A stretch of 31,402 nt of DNA from a virus. Position 1 is the stretch's first letter; every line of letters starts with the position of its first letter. The notes under the pieces are model-generated. The model saw nothing but the letters and a program-made list of their open reading frames with translations. It did not search any database and was not told the DNA's origin. Below, piece by piece: positions 28,018 to 31,402 of this stretch. Location of the stretch: the IMG/VR virus record IMGVR_UViG_3300020020_000122, positions 1 through 31,402 of that record; one strand, given 5' to 3'. The translations under genes were made by a program, and so were the position numbers.

Positions 28018-29022
28018 ATGCCGACCACCACCGCTGACACGCCTTCGCCACAAGGCACCAGCCTGGAGGACGCGGCGCTCGCGATCGAAGGTCTTCTCGA
28101 CCAGGAAACTGACACCGAGACGCCCGAGACGCCCGCCGCTGACGCAGCTCCCACCGATGGTGAGAGCGTTGCCGCCGACGCCAAGTCGCAAGAGACGGCC
28201 CCGACTGAGGAGGAAGGGGAGGGCGATGAAGCCGAAGCATCGGACGACGCTGACAAAGCTACGGAGATCGATCCTAAGAACGCCATGGTCACCGTCACGA
28301 TTGACGGCAAGTCCGAGGCGAAACCTCTGGAAGAGGTCATCCACGGCTACCAGCGACAGGCCGACTACAGCCGCAAGATGGCCGATCTGACAACCGAGCG
28401 AAAGAATTTCGAGACGGAAGTCAAAGCGGTCACCGAAGAGCGCACGACCTACAAGGCCATGCTGGAGGCACTTCGCAATCAGCTCACCGAGCTGCAACCC
28501 GAAGAACCAGACTGGGCTGAGGTCTATCGGACAGACCCTGTCGGGTATGCCCGGCGACGCGATGAATGGCGCGACAAGCAAGAGAAGATCGCTGCGGCGA
28601 AATTCGAGCTGGAGCGCGTTCAGAGCGAGGAGCGAAAACAGGCAGTCGAGGCCAACCAGAAGCTGGCGTTAGAGAAGCGGGCAGAAATGCTCGAAATGAT
28701 GCCAGTGTGGAAGGACCCCAAGGTTTGGGAGGCTGATCGCCAAGCGATCGTCAAGCACGCCCTGGCCCACGGGTACACCGCTGAGGAAGTCGCTGCTGCC
28801 TACGATCCGCGTGCCATTGTGATGTTCAACAAGGCACGTCTTTGGGACGAGCTGCAGGCCGGTGGAAAGCCGAAGCCCGTCGCAACCAAAGGACCGAAGG
28901 TCGCTTCTGCCGGTGCTGCACGCGACAGCACGACTGCCACGAGGCTCAACGCGGCTCAGCAACGTCTCGCCAAGAGCGGTCGCATCGAGGATGCGGCCAA
29001 GGTGTTTGAGCAACTGATCTGA
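28018..29022 (+). CDS. Capsid scaffolding protein
   Basis: 334 residues. An acidic, Ala/Thr-rich disordered head (about 1-85, EEEGEGDEAEASDDADKAT), then VTIDGKSEAKPLEEVIHGYQRQADYSRKMADL, a motif typical of phage scaffolds, a long coiled coil (about 120-230), and a basic C-terminal helix (NAAQQRLAKSGRIEDAAKVFEQLI) that would bind the coat protein. It guides capsid assembly and leaves the prohead. It lies directly before the capsid gene, and GGAG precedes the start. Confidence 0.88.
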   Translation: MPTTTADTPSPQGTSLEDAALAIEGLLDQETDTETPETPAADAAPTDGESVAADAKSQETAPTEEEGEGDEAEASDDADKATEIDPKNAMVTVTIDGKSEAKPLEEVIHGYQRQADYSRKMADLTTERKNFETEVKAVTEERTTYKAMLEALRNQLTELQPEEPDWAEVYRTDPVGYARRRDEWRDKQEKIAAAKFELERVQSEERKQAVEANQKLALEKRAEMLEMMPVWKDPKVWEADRQAIVKHALAHGYTAEEVAAAYDPRAIVMFNKARLWDELQAGGKPKPVATKGPKVASAGAARDSTTATRLNAAQQRLAKSGRIEDAAKVFEQLI

Positions 29023-29056
29023 GTTCTTGGGTCGGTTGCCATGGAGGGCGTAACTC

Positions 29057-30031
29057 ATGGCGTTGATCACCAATACCATCACTCGCTACGACGCGACGCG
29101 CGCCGTTCGCGAAGACCTGAGCAACATGATCTACAATATCGCGCCCGTGGACGTGCCCGTCATGTCCAACATCGGGCGCGATACTGCCAAGCAGACCTTG
29201 TTTGAATGGCAGACGGACGGCCTGGCCGCTCCCGCCAACAATCCGGTGATCGAAGGCGACGACATCGTCGGCGTGACCGACGCTCGCGCGCCGACCAACC
29301 GCGTGAACAACTACACCCAGATCAACCGCAAGATCGTGACCGTGTCGGGCACCTTGGAAGCGGTCGATAAGGCGGGCATGCGCTCCTACCTGAGCTACGA
29401 GCTGGCCAAGGCAGCGAGCGAGATGAAGCGCGACATGGAAGTGGCGATCACCGGCATGCAGATCGGCAACGCGGGTTCCAACACTGTGGCTCGCAGGACC
29501 GCTGGCATGGGCGCCTGGATCATCACCAACTACATGGGCGGCGCGACCGGCACGCCGCCTGTCATGTCGGGTGGTGGCGGCAACGGCACGCCGAGCACGG
29601 CGGCGGGGGCGGGCACCGATCGCGCCTTCACCGAGGCGCTGTTCAAGACGGCGCAGCAGAACGTGTGGACCCAGGGCGGCAATCCCAAGGTTGCCTTCAT
29701 GGGGGCAACGCAGAAGGTCGTGTTTTCGACCTTCGCTGGCATCGCCACGCGCTTCCGTGACGTGCCGCCAGGGGACCAGGCGCAGATCATCGGCGCGGCC
29801 GATCTCTACGTCGGTGACTTCGGCTCGACGTCGGCGGTGCCCGATCGGTTCATGCCGCTCGACATCGTCTATGTCGGTGATCCCGAGTACGCGAGCGTTG
29901 CGTACCTCCGAAACTTCCGCACCGAGGTGATGGCGAAGACCGCCGATGGCGAGAAGCGCATGATCCTGTGCGAGTGGGGCCTGCGCATGAAGTCGCAGTA
30001 TTCCTGGGCGGCCATCGCGGACCTGACGTAA
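29057..30031 (+). CDS. Major capsid protein, SU10/DUF5309-like
   Basis: 324 residues: ALITNTITRYDATRAVREDLSNMIYNI, then PVMSNIGRDTAKQTLFEWQTDGL, the typical N-terminus of SU10-type/DUF5309 capsid proteins, with a spine helix (LSYELAKAASEMKRDMEVAI), a Gly-rich loop (GGGGNGTPSTAAGAG) and VYVGDPEYASVAYLRNFRTE near the end of an HK97-like fold. It would form the capsid shell. Ribosome site GGAGGG upstream; it is followed by its own terminator, in line with high expression. Confidence 0.92.
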   Translation: MALITNTITRYDATRAVREDLSNMIYNIAPVDVPVMSNIGRDTAKQTLFEWQTDGLAAPANNPVIEGDDIVGVTDARAPTNRVNNYTQINRKIVTVSGTLEAVDKAGMRSYLSYELAKAASEMKRDMEVAITGMQIGNAGSNTVARRTAGMGAWIITNYMGGATGTPPVMSGGGGNGTPSTAAGAGTDRAFTEALFKTAQQNVWTQGGNPKVAFMGATQKVVFSTFAGIATRFRDVPPGDQAQIIGAADLYVGDFGSTSAVPDRFMPLDIVYVGDPEYASVAYLRNFRTEVMAKTADGEKRMILCEWGLRMKSQYSWAAIADLT

Positions 30032-30074
30032 TCGAGCTGGGCCTGCTTCTACGTGTATGTGTAGAGGGGGTGAC

Positions 30075-30118
30075 TGACGGGTGGCAGCGTAGCGTACGCC
30101 ACCCGTCATCTTTCCCTC
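30075..30118 (+). terminator. Terminator after the capsid gene
   Basis: TGACGGGTGGC (30075-30085) pairs with GCCACCCGTCA (30098-30108), with an inner GCGTA/TACGC stem, then a T-rich tail (TCTTTCCCTC). Probably partial, as head genes continue after it. Confidence 0.75.
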
Positions 30119-30131
30119 AGGGTAGGGACTG

Positions 30132-30434
30132 ATGAGGCGTGTACTTGCCTTTGATCCGGCGACGGGCTGCATGCAGTACGTCGATTACGATGAGAACACC
30201 GATACGTTCCGCGTGGTCGATGAGATCGAAGCCCAGCCGCTGATCGATCTGAACAAGAAGTTTTTCAATGAGGCGCCCGATCGCTGGGGCGACGGGCAGA
30301 CTGTCGGTCGCGTGCCGCTGGTGCTGTGGAACAAGCTGAAGCGCGAAGGCATCATCGATGACGAGCAGGCGCTGCGGCGCTGGCTGAACGATCCCGACAA
30401 TCGTGGCTTCCGCACACGCCCAGGGCGGGTGTGA
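30132..30434 (+). CDS. Hypothetical head-region protein
   Basis: 100 residues: RRVLAFDPATGCMQYVDYDENT, then VDEIEAQPLIDLNKKFFNEAPDRWGDGQTVGRVPLVLWNKLKREGI and RWLNDPDNRGFRTRPGRV. The last part is typical of a small conserved phage protein found after the capsid gene. Its stop overlaps the adaptor start (TGATG). Function not known; a virion role is possible. Confidence 0.7.
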   Translation: MRRVLAFDPATGCMQYVDYDENTDTFRVVDEIEAQPLIDLNKKFFNEAPDRWGDGQTVGRVPLVLWNKLKREGIIDDEQALRRWLNDPDNRGFRTRPGRV

Positions 30435-31069
30435 TGGCCGCCATCCAGATCACCAACTACAGCGAGCTGCAGTCGGCCACGGCCGACTGGCTCAATCGCG
30501 GCGACCTGGTCGACCAGATACCGGCCTTCATCATGATGACCACGGCGCAGTTCAATCGCGAGCTGCGGACGCGGGACATGATGACCCGTGCCGAGGCGAC
30601 CAGCGCCAACGAATATGTCGAGCTGCCGGGTGACTGGCTTGAGCACTACTCGCTGGTGCTGAGCGATCCTCAGAACAATTTTCCGCTGCGCTATATCAGC
30701 GAGAAGGAAAGCAACGCGTTCAAGGCCTATGCGGGCGGCGTGTCCGGCCCGGTGACGGCCTACACGATCATCGGCAACGCGATCGAGCTGGTGCCAGCGC
30801 CTGGCGCCGACGTCGATCTGAAGATGATCTACTACGCCAAAATTCCCGATCTCAACGACATCCAGACGACCAACTGGCTGCTCACCAAGTCGCCCGATTT
30901 TTATCTCTACTCGGTGCTGCTCCAGGCGGCGCCGTACCTCAAAGACGATCAGCGCCTGCCGACCTGGATACAGCTCCGCACGGCCATCGCTGAAACCATC
31001 CGGCTCGAAAGTGAAGCGTCACTGCGGCCTCGATCGCAGCTCAGCGCGCGTGCGCCAACATTCTACTGA
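30434..31069 (+). CDS. Head-to-tail adaptor protein
   Basis: 211 residues: ITNYSELQSATADWLNRGDLVDQIPAFI, then MMTTAQFNRELRTRDMMTRAEA, a strand-rich middle (EYVELPGDWLEHYSLVLSD, YTIIGNAIELVPAPGADVDLKMIYYAKIPDL) and a helical end. It matches the phage adaptor (P22 gp4-like) family that joins portal and tail. Directly after capsid and before small membrane proteins, as in similar podoviruses. Confidence 0.8.
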   Translation: MAAIQITNYSELQSATADWLNRGDLVDQIPAFIMMTTAQFNRELRTRDMMTRAEATSANEYVELPGDWLEHYSLVLSDPQNNFPLRYISEKESNAFKAYAGGVSGPVTAYTIIGNAIELVPAPGADVDLKMIYYAKIPDLNDIQTTNWLLTKSPDFYLYSVLLQAAPYLKDDQRLPTWIQLRTAIAETIRLESEASLRPRSQLSARAPTFY

Positions 31070-31080
31070 GGAGGCAGGCC

Positions 31081-31254
31081 ATGACACTCGGTCTCGCGTT
31101 CTGGATTTTGATGCTGCTGTGGCTGGTGTTCGGCTTCGCCTGGCACTGGGGCGCGATCCCTGGCCCCTACGGCATGTGGGGTGGCGGCCTGTTGCTGTTC
31201 ATCCTGCTGCTGCTGCTCGGCTGGCGTGTGTTCGGCGCGCCGCTGCATGGATGA
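31081..31254 (+). CDS. Small two-span membrane protein
   Basis: 57 residues with two membrane segments (LAFWILMLLWLVFGFAW and GLLLFILLLLLGWRVF) and a Gly/Pro/Trp-rich middle loop (HWGAIPGPYGMWGGG). Start after GGAGG, 11 bases beyond the adaptor stop. Small proteins of this form occur after the adaptor in related phages. Function unknown. Confidence 0.65.
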   Translation: MTLGLAFWILMLLWLVFGFAWHWGAIPGPYGMWGGGLLLFILLLLLGWRVFGAPLHG

Positions 31255-31402
31255 GCGACCGCCCACCCTTCGATGCCGCCCGCGCCGGTTTCTATCTGGT
31301 CGTGGTGGTGATCTGTGTGCAGCTCACCATCGTGCTGGCGGGCGTCGGCATGTGTCTCATCCATGCCGATCAGATCGTCGCTGGGAGCTTCCGATGCGAC
31401 CG
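31251..31402 (+). CDS. Partial small membrane protein, cut by window end
   Basis: Starts at ATGA overlap with the previous gene: MSDRPPFDAARAG, then a membrane segment (FYLVVVVICVQLTIVLAGVGMCLI). No stop before the right edge, so the length is unknown. An ATG at 31394 might start the next gene. Confidence 0.5.
   Translation, partial: MSDRPPFDAARAGFYLVVVVICVQLTIVLAGVGMCLIHADQIVAGSFRCD

Noticed and set aside
28946-30172. 408-codon antisense frame over scaffold and capsid genes
   Set aside because: Shadow of highly biased head genes; composition (His, Arg, Gly) is not protein-like.
1-31402. CRISPR array, insertion sequence or rRNA
   Set aside because: No regularly spaced direct repeats of 24-40 bases, no transposase and no rRNA-like sequence were found on reading either strand.

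Overview
The window reads as most of a temperate, tailed double-stranded DNA phage or prophage, with almost no host-like DNA. It carries a tyrosine integrase, an excisionase-like protein, repressor and Cro-like switch genes, recombination and replication modules, a large set of small accessory genes, both terminase subunits, a portal, a scaffold, an SU10-type (DUF5309-like) major capsid protein and a head-tail adaptor. GC content is high in the genes and visibly lower in the control regions. The gene families suggest an alphaproteobacterial host, but no host gene confirms this. No tail tube, baseplate or lysis genes are seen; they would be expected beyond the right edge.

Layout. 1-1671: a small XRE-like regulator (minus) and the integrase (plus). 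1668-6154: a leftward block with an excisionase-like protein, a winged-helix protein, a J-domain protein, a small basic protein, NinB, an OB-like protein, a zinc-ribbon protein, a RecB/Cas4-like nuclease and a TTG-start small gene, then the repressor. 6155-6407: a divergent control region. 6408-12643: a rightward early operon with a Cro-like protein, a DnaA domain-IV protein, a VRR-NUC nuclease, a zinc-ribbon primase piece, a TOPRIM/DnaB-type helicase and a run of small unknown genes, closed by an inverted SLOG-family gene. 13233-14268: a short rightward operon ending at a strong terminator. 14266-18485: a leftward operon of about 15 tiny genes read from a promoter near 18530-18558. 18612-20219: a short rightward operon from a divergent promoter, ending at a terminator. 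20220-20581: a long structured leader. 20582-31402: packaging and head genes on the plus strand.

Regulation. Two families of dispersed palindromes lie almost only in the control gaps. Family A (16 bp, consensus near GCCATAG-NN-CTATGGC) overlaps the -10 or -35 of the predicted promoters for the integrase, the 13290 gene, the 18485 leftward operon and the 18677 rightward operon, and is also present before the packaging operon. Family B (TACGCA-N-TGCGTA) has two perfect copies, at 13210 and 21096, plus half sites. Together they suggest a phage-wide regulon controlled by one or two of the encoded helix-turn-helix proteins.

Points that stand out: a 74-residue protein after the large terminase that resembles the Acb2/Tad1 cyclic-nucleotide sponge family (possible anti-CBASS); a primase-helicase split over two reading frames directly after a nuclease in the third frame; a 170-bp region with 14 copies of ACGT in a degenerate six-base rhythm; a large terminase with an unusual 120-residue N-terminal extension containing an RR-polyalanine stretch; a ribosome-site-masking hairpin ahead of the small terminase gene; and a tail-fibre gene placed between terminase and portal. 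All names come from reading the protein sequences; no database search was run.
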